This document shows positions 35,710 to 44,425 of a stretch of DNA of 64,000 nucleotides, piece after piece; within the stretch, counting starts at the first letter, position 1, and each line of letters begins with the position of its first letter. A program made the position numbers and the translations under genes. Origin of the DNA: Selenomonadaceae bacterium (GTDB taxonomy: Bacteria; Bacillota; Negativicutes; Selenomonadales; Selenomonadaceae); contig JAFRSO010000015.1 of assembly GCA_017427545.1 (NCBI GenBank), positions 1 through 64,000 of the forward strand, written 5' to 3'. The notes beneath the pieces were generated by a model. That model was not told where the DNA came from. It ran no database searches and was given only the letters and a program-made list of their open reading frames with translations.

Positions 35710-35931
35710 ATGTCAATCGTTAGAGCTTTGATAAATGAGCCATTGCCGCCGACTGAAGACGAGATAAAAAAATTTAAGGAAGCGGCAATCAAAGAATTAG
35801 TTGCTTTGAATGATTCGGACGAAAAATTTTTTTGCGACGAGGAATGTCCCGAATTGACGGACGAACAACTTGCACGATTAATGCCCGTCCATATCCGCGA
35901 GAAAAATTTTTTGGAGGAACTGAATGGCTAA
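35710..35931 (+). CDS. 73-aa acidic protein, BrnA-like antitoxin without partner
   Basis: The sequence PLPPTEDEIKKFKEAA and later CDEECPELTDEQLARLMP resembles the N-terminal part of BrnA antitoxins and the two small proteins at 49388 and 58737. There is no BrnT-like gene next to it. It overlaps the following GT2 gene by 8 bp, so it is translated within the glycan run. It could be an orphan antitoxin remnant or a regulator. The assignment rests on a short motif only. Confidence 0.5.
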   Translation: MSIVRALINEPLPPTEDEIKKFKEAAIKELVALNDSDEKFFCDEECPELTDEQLARLMPVHIREKNFLEELNG

Positions 35932-36709
35932 AATATCCGTGCTGATTTTGGCGAAGAATGAAGAAAAATTTATCGCCGCGTGTATAAAAAGCGTCAAGGA
36001 TTTTGCGGACGAAGTTATTGTTATCGACGACTTCAGCACTGACGCGACTGCAAAAATTTCTGCCGAGTTGGGCGCGAGGGTGATTCAACGCGGGCTTAAC
36101 GGTGATTGGGGCGGTCAACAGACTTTTGCGATTAAGCAGGCGAAGTTCGATTGGGTATTTTTCATTGACGCCGACGAACGCTCAACGCCTGAACTTTCCG
36201 CCGAGATAAAAAAAATTCTTGCGTCCGACGATAAAAAAATTGCTTGGCGGACTGCGCGATTGAGTTATTTTTGGGGACAACCTCTCAAGCATGGCGGCTG
36301 GTTCCCCGATTATGTCACGCGACTTTTCCCGACGGAAGGCAGTTACGTCACAGGCTTTGTCCATCCGCAAATTCATCACACTTGCGAAGAAAAAGATTTT
36401 CCCGAATCGGCGTACCTCGTCCACTATCCCTACCGCGACTGGAATCACTACTTCAACAAGCTGAACTTTTACACGACGCTTGCCGCTAAAAAGGCTCATG
36501 AGCAGGGCAAGACTGCAAATATTTTTGATATGATTTTGCACCCGATTTGGGCAAGTTTCCGCATGTATTTTTTGCGCGGAGGATTTTTGGACGGTATGAT
36601 TGGTTTTGTATTGGCGGGCTTCCACTACTTTTACACGATGGCCAAATACGTCAAGCTTTACTATTACGGTAAGGAAAATGTTCACGTGACGGAGGCGGAA
36701 GATGTTTAA
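35924..36709 (+). CDS. GT2 glycosyltransferase, WaaE-like
   Basis: A 261-aa GT-A protein: ISVLILAKNEEKFIAACIKS at the start, VIDDFSTDATAKI, and the metal motif FFIDADERSTPEL near residue 85, then AWRTARLSYFWGQPLKHGGW. The latter resembles LPS inner-core beta-1,4-glucosyltransferases (WaaE/KdtX). The C-terminus has a hydrophobic stretch that may touch the membrane. Overlaps the GT9 gene by 8 bp. Confidence 0.87.
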   Translation: MAKISVLILAKNEEKFIAACIKSVKDFADEVIVIDDFSTDATAKISAELGARVIQRGLNGDWGGQQTFAIKQAKFDWVFFIDADERSTPELSAEIKKILASDDKKIAWRTARLSYFWGQPLKHGGWFPDYVTRLFPTEGSYVTGFVHPQIHHTCEEKDFPESAYLVHYPYRDWNHYFNKLNFYTTLAAKKAHEQGKTANIFDMILHPIWASFRMYFLRGGFLDGMIGFVLAGFHYFYTMAKYVKLYYYGKENVHVTEAEDV

Positions 36710-37736
36710 AAATATTTTAGTCAACGCGCTGGTAAATTTGGGCGACGTGGTATTGACGACTTCCGCGCTTGCCCTAATCAAAAAAAATTTCCCCGACACG
36801 AAAATTACAATGCTCGTCAAACCGGTTGTAGCTGACGCCGTGATTGATAATCCCGTTGTCGACGATGTGATTGTCCTCGATTATCGCGCCAAAGAAAATT
36901 CTTTCCAAAAGATGCGTGAACTCGTCCGCGAAATTCGGCGGAGAAATTTTGACTTGGCAATTTCATTCGACCGCAAACTTCGTCCCGCGCTGATAAATTT
37001 TTTCGCAAGGATACCTCGACGCGTCGGCCCCTCAAAAGTTTTCGACGACAATAAAAGCCGCGTGACTTTACTTTATACCGACGTTGTGGAAATTTCTCAC
37101 GACCTCAACAAGACTTTGCAGGCGGAAACTTATCAAGAAATCGTCCGCAAATTTTTTAACATTGACGGTCACGCCGAACCTGTTTTCCCGAAAAAAAATT
37201 CTCCCGTCGCCGAAAAATTATTAGCCCGCCTGCCCAATGCTGAATTTAAAATCGCGCTCTGTGTCAAGGGAACTTTTCCGCTAAAGACGTGGAGTAAAGA
37301 ATATTTCGCCGAAGTCGTCCGCGAGCTTAAGAAAAATTACGACGCGGCATTTTTTATTGTCGGCGCGCCCAACGATAAAACTTATGCCGACGAAGTGATT
37401 GCCGAGATTGGCGGCGGCGTGGAAAATTTTTGCGGTGAAACTTCGCTGACGGATTTGGCTGAACTTTTTCGACGCGCGGATTTATTTATCACGGTGGACA
37501 CGGGCGCAACTCATATTGCCGCGACGACCGGTGTTAAGATGGTCACGATGTACGGCTGCACAAGTCCCGACCGCTGGCACCCGATTAATCCAAATGCCGT
37601 CGCACTCACGAGCCGAGAGCCTTGTTGCCCATGCACATTCAAAGCCGAGGAGTGTCCGACTTATCCGAAGCCCGCTTGCCTGCAAAATGTCACGCCCGTT
37701 CAAGTCCTCAATGCCGCGAAAAAATTTTTAACTTGA
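36702..37736 (+). CDS. GT9 heptosyltransferase-like protein
   Basis: A 344-aa protein of the ADP-heptose:LPS heptosyltransferase family: NILVNALVNLGDVVLTTSAL at the start, KTWSKEYFAEVVREL near residue 190, VDTGATHIAATTGVKMVTMYG near 266, and the late GCTSPDRWHPINP. Cys-rich end (EPCCPCTFKAEECP). Together with the preceding genes it points to LPS core assembly in a diderm cell. Ended by a hairpin at 37757. Confidence 0.9.
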   Translation: MFKNILVNALVNLGDVVLTTSALALIKKNFPDTKITMLVKPVVADAVIDNPVVDDVIVLDYRAKENSFQKMRELVREIRRRNFDLAISFDRKLRPALINFFARIPRRVGPSKVFDDNKSRVTLLYTDVVEISHDLNKTLQAETYQEIVRKFFNIDGHAEPVFPKKNSPVAEKLLARLPNAEFKIALCVKGTFPLKTWSKEYFAEVVRELKKNYDAAFFIVGAPNDKTYADEVIAEIGGGVENFCGETSLTDLAELFRRADLFITVDTGATHIAATTGVKMVTMYGCTSPDRWHPINPNAVALTSREPCCPCTFKAEECPTYPKPACLQNVTPVQVLNAAKKFLT

Positions 37737-37750
37737 AACGGCTTGCGTTA

Positions 37751-37784
37751 AAAAAATTGCCCTCCGAAGTTGGAAGGCAAATTT
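37751..37784. terminator. bidirectional terminator
   Basis: TTGCCCTCC and GGAAGGCAA pair with one mismatch around GAAGTT; A residues on the left and T residues on the right. Separates the glycan run from the convergent kinase gene. Confidence 0.75.
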
Positions 37785-38467
37785 CAAATTATCGGGATTT
37801 TCAGCGTGAAAGTTGAGCCGATACCCGGCTTGCTCCTCACGCTGATTTTTATGTTATGACGGTCGGCTATCCACTTCGCAACCGACAATCCCAGTCCGAC
37901 GGAACTTTCATTATCGTTGGATTTTGTGCGAGCTTTGTCCGAGCGATAAAACCGGTCAAAAATTTTTTCACAATCGTCTTTTGGAATACCAATGCCCTTG
38001 TCGATAAATTTCAGCTTCGCCACATCGCCGCAAGTCGTCAGCTCAATTTTAACGACGGTATCGGGCGGGCTGAAACGCAAGGCATTTTCCAGGAAGGCGG
38101 CCAACATTTTTTTCAGAAACTCCGCGTCCGCCATAATTCTGCACGGCACGAGTTTTAAAATTTGCACGCGGGGCGATTGATAATCCTCGACGAATTTTTT
38201 CAGCAGCTCATCCAAGTCGACGGGCACTTTCGTTAATGGTTGACTGCCCTGGTCGGCACGAGCCAAGAACAGTAAACTTTCAACGAGACTTTGCATATGC
38301 TGCGCGGATTTTTTTATCGACGAGACAGCCTCATTGAAAAGTTCGGGATCTTCCGCGCCGCAAGCCTCCAATAACTCGATGTAGCCGCGGATTATCGTCA
38401 ACGGCGTCCGCAATTCGTGCGACACGTCATTTACTAATCGTTGCTGCTTTTCAATCCCTAATCGCAT
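37784..38467 (-). CDS. histidine kinase lacking any sensor or membrane region
   Basis: A 227-aa protein with only the transmitter core: the phospho-His in NDVSHELRTPLTIIRGYIELL at the N-terminus, then the ATP-binding N box (FLENALRFSP), G1 (FIDKGIGIPKDD), F box (IFDRFYRSDKART) and G2 (SVGLGLSVAKWIA). The ATG overlaps the end of the response regulator gene by 17 bp. Usual partners of OmpR-type regulators have two membrane helices and HAMP before the His box; these are missing, and the upstream bases code for the regulator. It may be a deletion product or work with another sensor. Confidence 0.88.
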   Translation of the reverse strand: MRLGIEKQQRLVNDVSHELRTPLTIIRGYIELLEACGAEDPELFNEAVSSIKKSAQHMQSLVESLLFLARADQGSQPLTKVPVDLDELLKKFVEDYQSPRVQILKLVPCRIMADAEFLKKMLAAFLENALRFSPPDTVVKIELTTCGDVAKLKFIDKGIGIPKDDCEKIFDRFYRSDKARTKSNDNESSVGLGLSVAKWIADRHNIKISVRSKPGIGSTFTLKIPII

Positions 38468-39152
38468 AACCGACGCCTCTGGTCGTATAAATATATTTCT
38501 CGCCGAATTTGTCATCAATCTTCGTGCGCAGATAGCTGATATAAACGTCGACAACGTTGGTATCGCCGATATAATCGTAGCCCCAAACCGTTTGGAGGAT
38601 TTGGTCGCGGCTTAGGACGTTGCGTTTATTTTCGACGAGATATTTCAAAAGTTCGTATTCTTTGTGGGTCAATTCGACGGGCACGCCCTTAACAGTAACT
38701 TCGTAGCGTTCGGGGTAGAGAATCATATTTTTGACGACGTAACGAGTTTCTTCCGCCTCACGAACTCTGTCATTATGCCGACGAAGTGCGCCGCGAATCC
38801 TGGCTAAAAGTTCAGGTGCTGCAAAAGGTTTAGTCATGTAATCATCTGCGCCGAGGTCGAGACCTTCAACTTTATCTTTAATTTCGTCGCGGGCAGTCAA
38901 CATGATAATCGGCACGTCGCTGACTTCGCGAACGCGCTTGCAAATTTCCATGCCGTCCATTTCGGGGAGCATGACATCAAGTAAAACTAAGTCGTATTTT
39001 TCTTGCAAGATACGTTCGTAAGCTCTTCGCCCGTTAGGTTCGGAGGCAGTTTTAAAGCCTTCGCGTTCGAGAGTTAATTGGAGCAGGCGGGCAATCGGTC
39101 GTTCGTCCTCCACGATAAAAATTTTTGTAGGTTTTGTAGCATTATTTGCCAT
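38451..39152 (-). CDS. OmpR-family response regulator
   Basis: A 233-aa regulator. The receiver domain has EDERPIARLL, phospho-Asp in LVLLDVMLPEMDG near residue 57, TARDE and the Lys of DYMTKPF. The C-terminal winged helix has LTHKEYELLKYLVENKRNVLSRDQIL and the usual end YIYTTRGVGYAIRD. Target genes unknown; the autotransporter gene lies just upstream on the same strand. Its stop overlaps the kinase start. Confidence 0.95.
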   Translation of the reverse strand: MANNATKPTKIFIVEDERPIARLLQLTLEREGFKTASEPNGRRAYERILQEKYDLVLLDVMLPEMDGMEICKRVREVSDVPIIMLTARDEIKDKVEGLDLGADDYMTKPFAAPELLARIRGALRRHNDRVREAEETRYVVKNMILYPERYEVTVKGVPVELTHKEYELLKYLVENKRNVLSRDQILQTVWGYDYIGDTNVVDVYISYLRTKIDDKFGEKYIYTTRGVGYAIRD

Positions 39153-39168
39153 AAAAACATCTCCTTTC

Positions 39169-39254
39169 TTAGGAACAAGGAACTGGGAACTAGGAACTAG
39201 ATAAACTAATCCCTAATCCCTACTAGTTCCTAGTTCCTAATTACTAGTTCCTAC
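39169..39254. repeat. mixed tandem-repeat tract (TAGGAAC, CTAATCC, CTAGTTC)
   Basis: Three unit types follow each other between the response regulator gene and the autotransporter gene end. Confidence 0.88.
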
Positions 39255-39255
39255 C

Positions 39256-42200
39256 TCACCACATGCGCCGCAAAGTTATCGACGCAGTAACGTCCTTGTC
39301 ATTCTCGCCAATTTGAAATTCAGTTTCGCCGCCGATATACCAGCCGCGTGCAAATTCATTGTCCCCGCGTAAGCTGAACACGAAATGAGTTTTATCGCGC
39401 TTCTGACGAAGACGGTAGCTCGTTGAAGTGTCGCCCTCGTAGCTGATTCGCAAATCCGGATCCGCACCGGTAAAACCATGCTTGACGCCAAGTTTTATTC
39501 CGAACATTCCGTTACGATAATAACGCTTCAAGTCAAGTCCTGCCTGCGCGGCAAAATATGTGTTGCTGTCCGAGGCAACGTGTTGATTGTAAACGCCCGC
39601 GCCACTCTCATTGTAGCTGTTCTGCTTGAGGTATGACGCCTGAAAATTTACAAACGGGCTGACGTGCCAAATTTTTTTCGGCGAAAGATCGTATTTGTAT
39701 TCGCCGCCAATTTCGATAATGCGGCTCTTGTAATTTGCATTAGTCGACAAGCCCAATGACGAAATGCCCCTGTGCAAGGAGTTGCGGAGTTGCCCACCGT
39801 TTATGTAAAAGTAAACGTCACTTGCGCGATTGTGCCAGCCGGCATAAAGTCCGAGGCGCGTATCATAAACTTTTGCCCGCGAAGATTCCGCACCGTAACC
39901 GATTGTGCCATAAGTCGCGAACATTCCCGCACGCCATTTCCTGCCGAAAGGTCTGTCATAACCTGCAACGATAACGCTACCGTGATAATCCGTACCGCCG
40001 CGCAGTTCGCCCCAATTTTTCATGAAGTTAATCCAGAAATTATTTTCCTGCCGCGAAGGAACTTTCACCTTAACTTTGACTTCGGGGGCAGTGTCATCAC
40101 CGTCAGCCAATTTCATCGGGTGGACGCTCAATTCGATATGTTCCGGCGAAACGACATAATCCGGCGAAAAAACTTTTGTGATTCGGTCAGAAATCATTCT
40201 GTCGACGGCGGTATTTTGTTGAGCAACACTCATGACTTTTGCGGAATCATTTGAACCAATTTCCGTCAAAGTTCGTCTGGCATCGGGCGGGTCGAGATTG
40301 TAAAGGTCGCGCATTTCCTCTTGATGAATATCGCCTTCAAGCTTATCATACATGTTATTCATCGCGCCGAAAGTTTCCCGTTCTTGAGAGTTAAAACCGC
40401 CCAAATTGCTCGTGTCATGTGTCGTGACAGTCAAAGTATTGCCGACAATCGCGCCTGTAGCAGAGAGCATTGCCGAAATCGGGAAAGGTTTATCGGAAGG
40501 ATTTTGGATATTGCCGCTGATTGACTTTGCAACCAAAACTGTCGCGGTTTCATTCGGGAGCATGCTGTCAGTCGTGACGGTTGAGCCTTCAATATTCGCG
40601 TCGCCGTTAACGATAATCGAACCTGCCGAACCGCCGCTTACCTTTTGCAAAAAGCCGTCGCTGATTAAGTCGCCGTTGATAACCAAATTCGTATCAGCTG
40701 AAGCCGCGCCAATCGTCCCGTGATTGATAAATTTTCCCGTCGACCTGTCCTCGAAGCCTTCAGCCATTCTTGAAGTCATATCATTAAGCGTAAACGACGT
40801 GCCGAAAAGTCTTGCCCCGCGCATAACTTCAACGTTCACAACATCCGCCGCGCCCCAAATATTCATCGTGCCGCGGTTGACGTTCAATTTAATATTGTCC
40901 GCGCCCGAAATATTGCCGCCGTAATCAAAATTCCCGTTGATGTTTAAATTCGTCACGAGGTCGGGAGCATATTCCGTCGTGTCAATCAATTTGTCGCCGT
41001 ATTGAATTTTAATCGGGGAAATGTTTCCGGTGGAGTAAAAGCCGTCCGCCGACGTGAAATGTTTCCAATCAGAAGTGATATTTCCCATAATTCTTGCGCC
41101 GTCATTGACGTTGATATTTTTCACGAACGCATTTTTGCCGATGTAAATTGCATTGGCACCGCCGCGAATCGTTCCCGACAAGTCGAAATTATTTACAAGC
41201 GCGCCGTCCAATTCATTCGGCGAATAGTTGAAGACGCCGTTGGTCATTGTGAGGGGAAGATTAACTGCGCCGGTAATGGTGCCTTCCGTGTCGACATTGC
41301 GCAGATAACGCAAGTAAGAGCCGCGATATTCACCGGCCGCGCCGAGCATGTTTGAGCCGAAATTGAATTCTATGCCGTTGCCCGAAGCTGAAATTTCTCC
41401 GTCCATTTTAAGATTATGTTCGCGCCCGTAAGAAATCAAAACGCCCTTGCCGCGCAGTCCGTCTGAATTAATCATCGTGCCGAAAGGAATCGTAATTCGG
41501 TTATCGGTGCCGTCAACGCGAACTCCGACTGCCCCGTTGCCCGTCAATGAAATATCGCCGCTTTGAGTAACGTCATTTCTGTTGCCCCAAACATGCAAGC
41601 CGACCGCTAAAGGTTCGTCGCTCATGAAATTTCTGCTATTCTTGACGGTGTCGCCGCTTGAGTAAATCGACTTGCCGTAAAAATTTTTCCTGTCGATACT
41701 GTAGCCGATATCTTGGATTGCGGCAAGTTCAAGTTCCGTGAAAGTCGAATAATTTTTGTAAGGCAGGGCACTCATCAAGCCGGGGATGAGAGTTTGAACG
41801 CCGTCGAACTCGGAGCCTTTCCAAGGGTTAATCGGAATACCGCTCACGCCGTTAAAAGTCGCGCCGCCCAGCACACGCGAAACATTTTTGCCGACGAAAT
41901 AAACTCTGTCCGCAACAAAATAATTACTTGCACTGGAGCCGCCAAAATTTGAGCCTGTCACGATTTGTTTGCCCGCCGAAGCTAAATTGCCGTTCGTGTC
42001 GACGAGGTGCAAAATCCAAGCGTTGTCGCTGAGGTCGTTGGAAAAATTTCTTGGCGTGTCGAGCAAAACTTCCGCGCCTAAGCCGTGAGCCATTTCCAAT
42101 CGAAGAGCACCGATTAAATCTGCAGCCTGTTCATTTGTCGGCAGGATTGTATTTTCGTCGACGTTCCAGCCGTGATAAGTGCCGCTGCGAATTGCGCCGA

Positions 42201-42717
42201 TGTTGTCGCCGATTGTCACGACGGTCAATGCCGAATCGTCAGCGGGTGATTTTGTTTGCAGGAAGGTTTGCACTTGCGCCGAAGAAATTTTTTCGTCCGC
42301 CAAATTTTTCAAATCAAACGCCGCAAGAATTTTTTTACCCTGCAACATTTGCGCAAGGTAATTGTCCTGAATCAGCGTCGATTGCTTGAAAGAAAAAGTT
42401 TTCCCGTCGATAAGCGGTTGCTCACTTGTCGTCAAAGCAATTTGCCACGGCGTGGAATTCGTCTGCAATCCGAGAAGATTTTGCCAATAAGTCGCGCTTG
42501 ACCTTGCGGCAAATATCATCGGCTCGTTGAAGCTGTAATCGGAGCTGAATTCGCCGGCGTCATAAAAATTCATCTCGACGACGGGTAAATTATCCGAGAA
42601 AATATATTCAGTTTGAGAAGCGGCGGCTTGAGCGGTCGTCGCACCAACGCCGAAGAAAATAGCAACAGCAAAGAGGCGACGCCTCAATTCAAGCTCCTTT
42701 TTGGTAATCATCTCCAT
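39256..42717 (-). CDS. large autotransporter (type Va)
   Basis: A 1153-aa outer-membrane protein. A signal peptide region (RRRLFAVAIFFGVGATTAQA) is followed by about 320 residues that look like a globular domain with repeated IGDNIGAIRSGTY-type elements. A beta-helical passenger follows (many short N-G-rich strands such as NLNINGNFDYGGNISGADNIKLN). The last about 270 residues are an autotransporter beta-barrel ending in SITLRRMW, with a C-terminal aromatic residue as expected for Bam recognition. Adhesin or surface-layer role is likely, but no catalytic motif was recognised. Confidence 0.9.
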   Translation of the reverse strand: MEMITKKELELRRRLFAVAIFFGVGATTAQAAASQTEYIFSDNLPVVEMNFYDAGEFSSDYSFNEPMIFAARSSATYWQNLLGLQTNSTPWQIALTTSEQPLIDGKTFSFKQSTLIQDNYLAQMLQGKKILAAFDLKNLADEKISSAQVQTFLQTKSPADDSALTVVTIGDNIGAIRSGTYHGWNVDENTILPTNEQAADLIGALRLEMAHGLGAEVLLDTPRNFSNDLSDNAWILHLVDTNGNLASAGKQIVTGSNFGGSSASNYFVADRVYFVGKNVSRVLGGATFNGVSGIPINPWKGSEFDGVQTLIPGLMSALPYKNYSTFTELELAAIQDIGYSIDRKNFYGKSIYSSGDTVKNSRNFMSDEPLAVGLHVWGNRNDVTQSGDISLTGNGAVGVRVDGTDNRITIPFGTMINSDGLRGKGVLISYGREHNLKMDGEISASGNGIEFNFGSNMLGAAGEYRGSYLRYLRNVDTEGTITGAVNLPLTMTNGVFNYSPNELDGALVNNFDLSGTIRGGANAIYIGKNAFVKNINVNDGARIMGNITSDWKHFTSADGFYSTGNISPIKIQYGDKLIDTTEYAPDLVTNLNINGNFDYGGNISGADNIKLNVNRGTMNIWGAADVVNVEVMRGARLFGTSFTLNDMTSRMAEGFEDRSTGKFINHGTIGAASADTNLVINGDLISDGFLQKVSGGSAGSIIVNGDANIEGSTVTTDSMLPNETATVLVAKSISGNIQNPSDKPFPISAMLSATGAIVGNTLTVTTHDTSNLGGFNSQERETFGAMNNMYDKLEGDIHQEEMRDLYNLDPPDARRTLTEIGSNDSAKVMSVAQQNTAVDRMISDRITKVFSPDYVVSPEHIELSVHPMKLADGDDTAPEVKVKVKVPSRQENNFWINFMKNWGELRGGTDYHGSVIVAGYDRPFGRKWRAGMFATYGTIGYGAESSRAKVYDTRLGLYAGWHNRASDVYFYINGGQLRNSLHRGISSLGLSTNANYKSRIIEIGGEYKYDLSPKKIWHVSPFVNFQASYLKQNSYNESGAGVYNQHVASDSNTYFAAQAGLDLKRYYRNGMFGIKLGVKHGFTGADPDLRISYEGDTSTSYRLRQKRDKTHFVFSLRGDNEFARGWYIGGETEFQIGENDKDVTASITLRRMW

Positions 42718-42791
42718 TTAAAATACTCCCTGTTGATTTTTTCGACTTCCGCCGGAAAATTTTTTCGACAGTTTATCACAATCCGCGGCAA

Positions 42792-42826
42792 AAAAAAAGA
42801 TAGGCAACCGCCTCAAAGTGGCGGTT
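42792..42826 (-). terminator. terminator on the minus strand
   Basis: AACCGCC / GGCGGTT stem with a 7-nt loop; on the minus strand it is followed after 7 nt by nine T residues. It lies just downstream of the degenerate ORF at 42864. Confidence 0.65.
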
Positions 42827-42863
42827 TAGCTGATTTTTAACTAAAGTTTAATGATAGCCACGG

Positions 42864-43293
42864 TCAGCAGAATTGAATCTGATAAAATCGGCGGGCGTAA
42901 GTTCGTAGGTATAATGATATGTGCCGCAGATTTTCCGTAATTTTCTGCTTGAACGATTCGGCGGAATTGTCGTTGCCGATTGAATATTTGATTTCGCCTT
43001 CGCCTTGTAGTATATTTTTGCCGGAAGGTTCTTCTGAGCTATGTGAACCGGCGATATGGTGCGTAGTTGAACTTTTAGAACCTGCAGAGGGATTGCCGCC
43101 GGTGTGATTCTCTAACTCTGTAGGCTTGTTCAATTCTTGGAGTTCAATATTTTTCGTGCGGCGGTTGTAGCGGAAAATTTTATTGCCATTCGCGTCGACG
43201 AGTTGATTGGCGATTTTGCTGACGACGCGCGTGTCAACTTCGCCTAAAAAATTTTTACAAATCCTGCAATAACACGCACGGCTTTTAAATAAT
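42864..43293 (-). pseudogene. possible remnant of a Ser/Gly/His-rich protein gene
   Basis: An open frame between stops encodes, near its start, CRICKNFLGEVDTRVVSKI, then DANGNKIFRYNRRTKNIELQ. A polar stretch rich in Ser, Gly and His follows (about 45 residues), and it ends FYQIQFC. No ATG, GTG or TTG precedes the first conserved-looking part; the only usable start is a TTG about half way. A terminator follows. It may be the 3' end of a lost gene. Function not recognised. Confidence 0.35.
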
Positions 43294-43309
43294 TTTTAAT
43301 CCTTCCTTA

Positions 43310-43338
43310 ATGACAAAGGCAAAAAAAATTTGTAGAAT
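43310..43338 (+). promoter_or_regulatory. promoter of the 32-aa peptide gene
   Basis: ATGACA, 17 bp, TAGAAT, 35 bp before the ATG. Confidence 0.6.
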
Positions 43339-43373
43339 TACTGCAACATAAGGCTTTCAAGGGAGGGATATAT

Positions 43374-43472
43374 ATGCCGCTGATATTAGCATTACTCGGA
43401 ATTATTCTTGATGTTCCTCAAGAACTTGTCGGCGGCTTGTTGGCAATCTTCCTGATAGATGAGCTGGCTTGA
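43374..43472 (+). CDS. 32-aa hydrophobic peptide
   Basis: Begins MPLILALLGIILDVPQ and ends GLLAIFLIDELA. Two short hydrophobic stretches are split by DVPQELVGG, with acidic residues and no basic tail. AAGGGAGGG lies about 8 bp before the ATG and promoter-like boxes precede it, so expression is likely. It could be a small membrane protein or a peptide signal. It is too short for ordinary gene finding and I do not recognise a family. Confidence 0.55.
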   Translation: MPLILALLGIILDVPQELVGGLLAIFLIDELA

Positions 43473-43562
43473 GGAGTGATTCGTTAAATGATATTCCGAC
43501 GGGCATAACTTTCCGTTTCTGATTTTTTCAGCAAAGATAATTTCTACAAGGACTGAGTTCAA

Positions 43563-43892
43563 ATGAGAAGGTTAGCGAAAAATTTAATATTGGCGACGGC
43601 GACTGTCAGCGCAATATTTCTCGTTGACCTCTCTGCCGCCGAAGCCGCAAATGTGTACGGTGAAAAATTCTTCATCACTGAAAAAATTTGTCCGCTTTAC
43701 ACGGACGACAAGCAATACATAGATTTTTGGTCGAAGTTCCGCGATACGGTTATGCCCGACCCTGACGAACCGCAAAATAACAATCCTCCGAAAGAAATGC
43801 CCAATCCTAAGCCCGCCGATAAACCTAAACCTGCCGAAAAACCTAAACCGGCAACTCCGCCGCGTGCAGTCAATCCGCGACCGGCAAATTAA
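43563..43892 (+). CDS. exported Pro/Lys-rich protein
   Basis: A 109-aa protein with a signal peptide (NLILATATVSAIFLVDLSAAEAA). A short segment follows (VYGEKFFITEKICPLYTDD...), then a low-complexity tail of PKPADKPKPAEKPKPA repeats, typical of periplasm-spanning or wall-associated linkers. Function not recognised. It converges with the next gene, overlapping its stop by 4 bp. Confidence 0.7.
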   Translation: MRRLAKNLILATATVSAIFLVDLSAAEAANVYGEKFFITEKICPLYTDDKQYIDFWSKFRDTVMPDPDEPQNNNPPKEMPNPKPADKPKPAEKPKPATPPRAVNPRPAN

Positions 43893-44425
43893 TTTTGAAT
43901 CTTGAAATCACGCTGAACGCGACCAAAACCATTTTCCACATGCAAATAATAGAACGCTTTTTTCCGATAATCGGCGACGGGATCGTTGCCGGTTTTTTCT
44001 TGGTAATGAAGCGTGTTTTCGGCGTGAGCAGAGGTGAAGCCGAATAAAATTTTCAGCGGCAGAGTTTTTCCTCGGCGCGGGATAATCGAATCGTCAGCAA
44101 TGTTTAGCGGATAATAAACGCCGTCGACTTCAACCAGGAGCATGGGCGCAACTCCGTTGACAAAAGTATCATGGGGCGGCATGGCAAGAGGATAATTGCC
44201 GTCGGGCAGTGTGACAAGTTCACCGTCTTTTATGTAGCTTAGCGCGTTTGACGGGAAAATTTCTTCGTGCCAACTGGGCGGCGTGTCTGATTTCGGATAG
44301 AGCACGACTGCAAATGCCAGCGTCATGAAAACTGCGGCCGCTATGAAATAAAACTTCCGAGAAAATCTTCTGAACTCCGCCCGCTCATCGTCCAAAATTT
44401 TTTGAAGTTCTTTTAACTCGTTCAT
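43889..44425 (-). CDS. single-pass membrane protein of unknown function
   Basis: A 178-aa protein with a charged N-terminal coil (LKELQKILDDERAEFRRFSRKF), one membrane helix (FIAAAVFMTLAFAVVLYP), and an extracytoplasmic domain containing LLVEVDGVYYPLNIADDS. No known motif. It overlaps the upstream 90-aa gene by 4 bp, so the two probably act together. Confidence 0.72.
   Translation of the reverse strand: MNELKELQKILDDERAEFRRFSRKFYFIAAAVFMTLAFAVVLYPKSDTPPSWHEEIFPSNALSYIKDGELVTLPDGNYPLAMPPHDTFVNGVAPMLLVEVDGVYYPLNIADDSIIPRRGKTLPLKILFGFTSAHAENTLHYQEKTGNDPVADYRKKAFYYLHVENGFGRVQRDFKIQN

Noticed and set aside
38467-38554. Longer N-terminus for the histidine kinase, starting at 38554.
   Set aside because: These codons lie within the winged helix of the response regulator, and give a non-hydrophobic peptide unlike any sensor.
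41002-41355. Several 80-120 residue frames opposite the autotransporter gene.
   Set aside because: They are antisense shadows without start signals; the minus-strand gene is a single intact reading frame with a signal peptide and barrel.
42919-43107. A 62-residue plus-strand frame opposite the degenerate gene.
   Set aside because: No ribosome binding site, and its composition mirrors the opposite strand.
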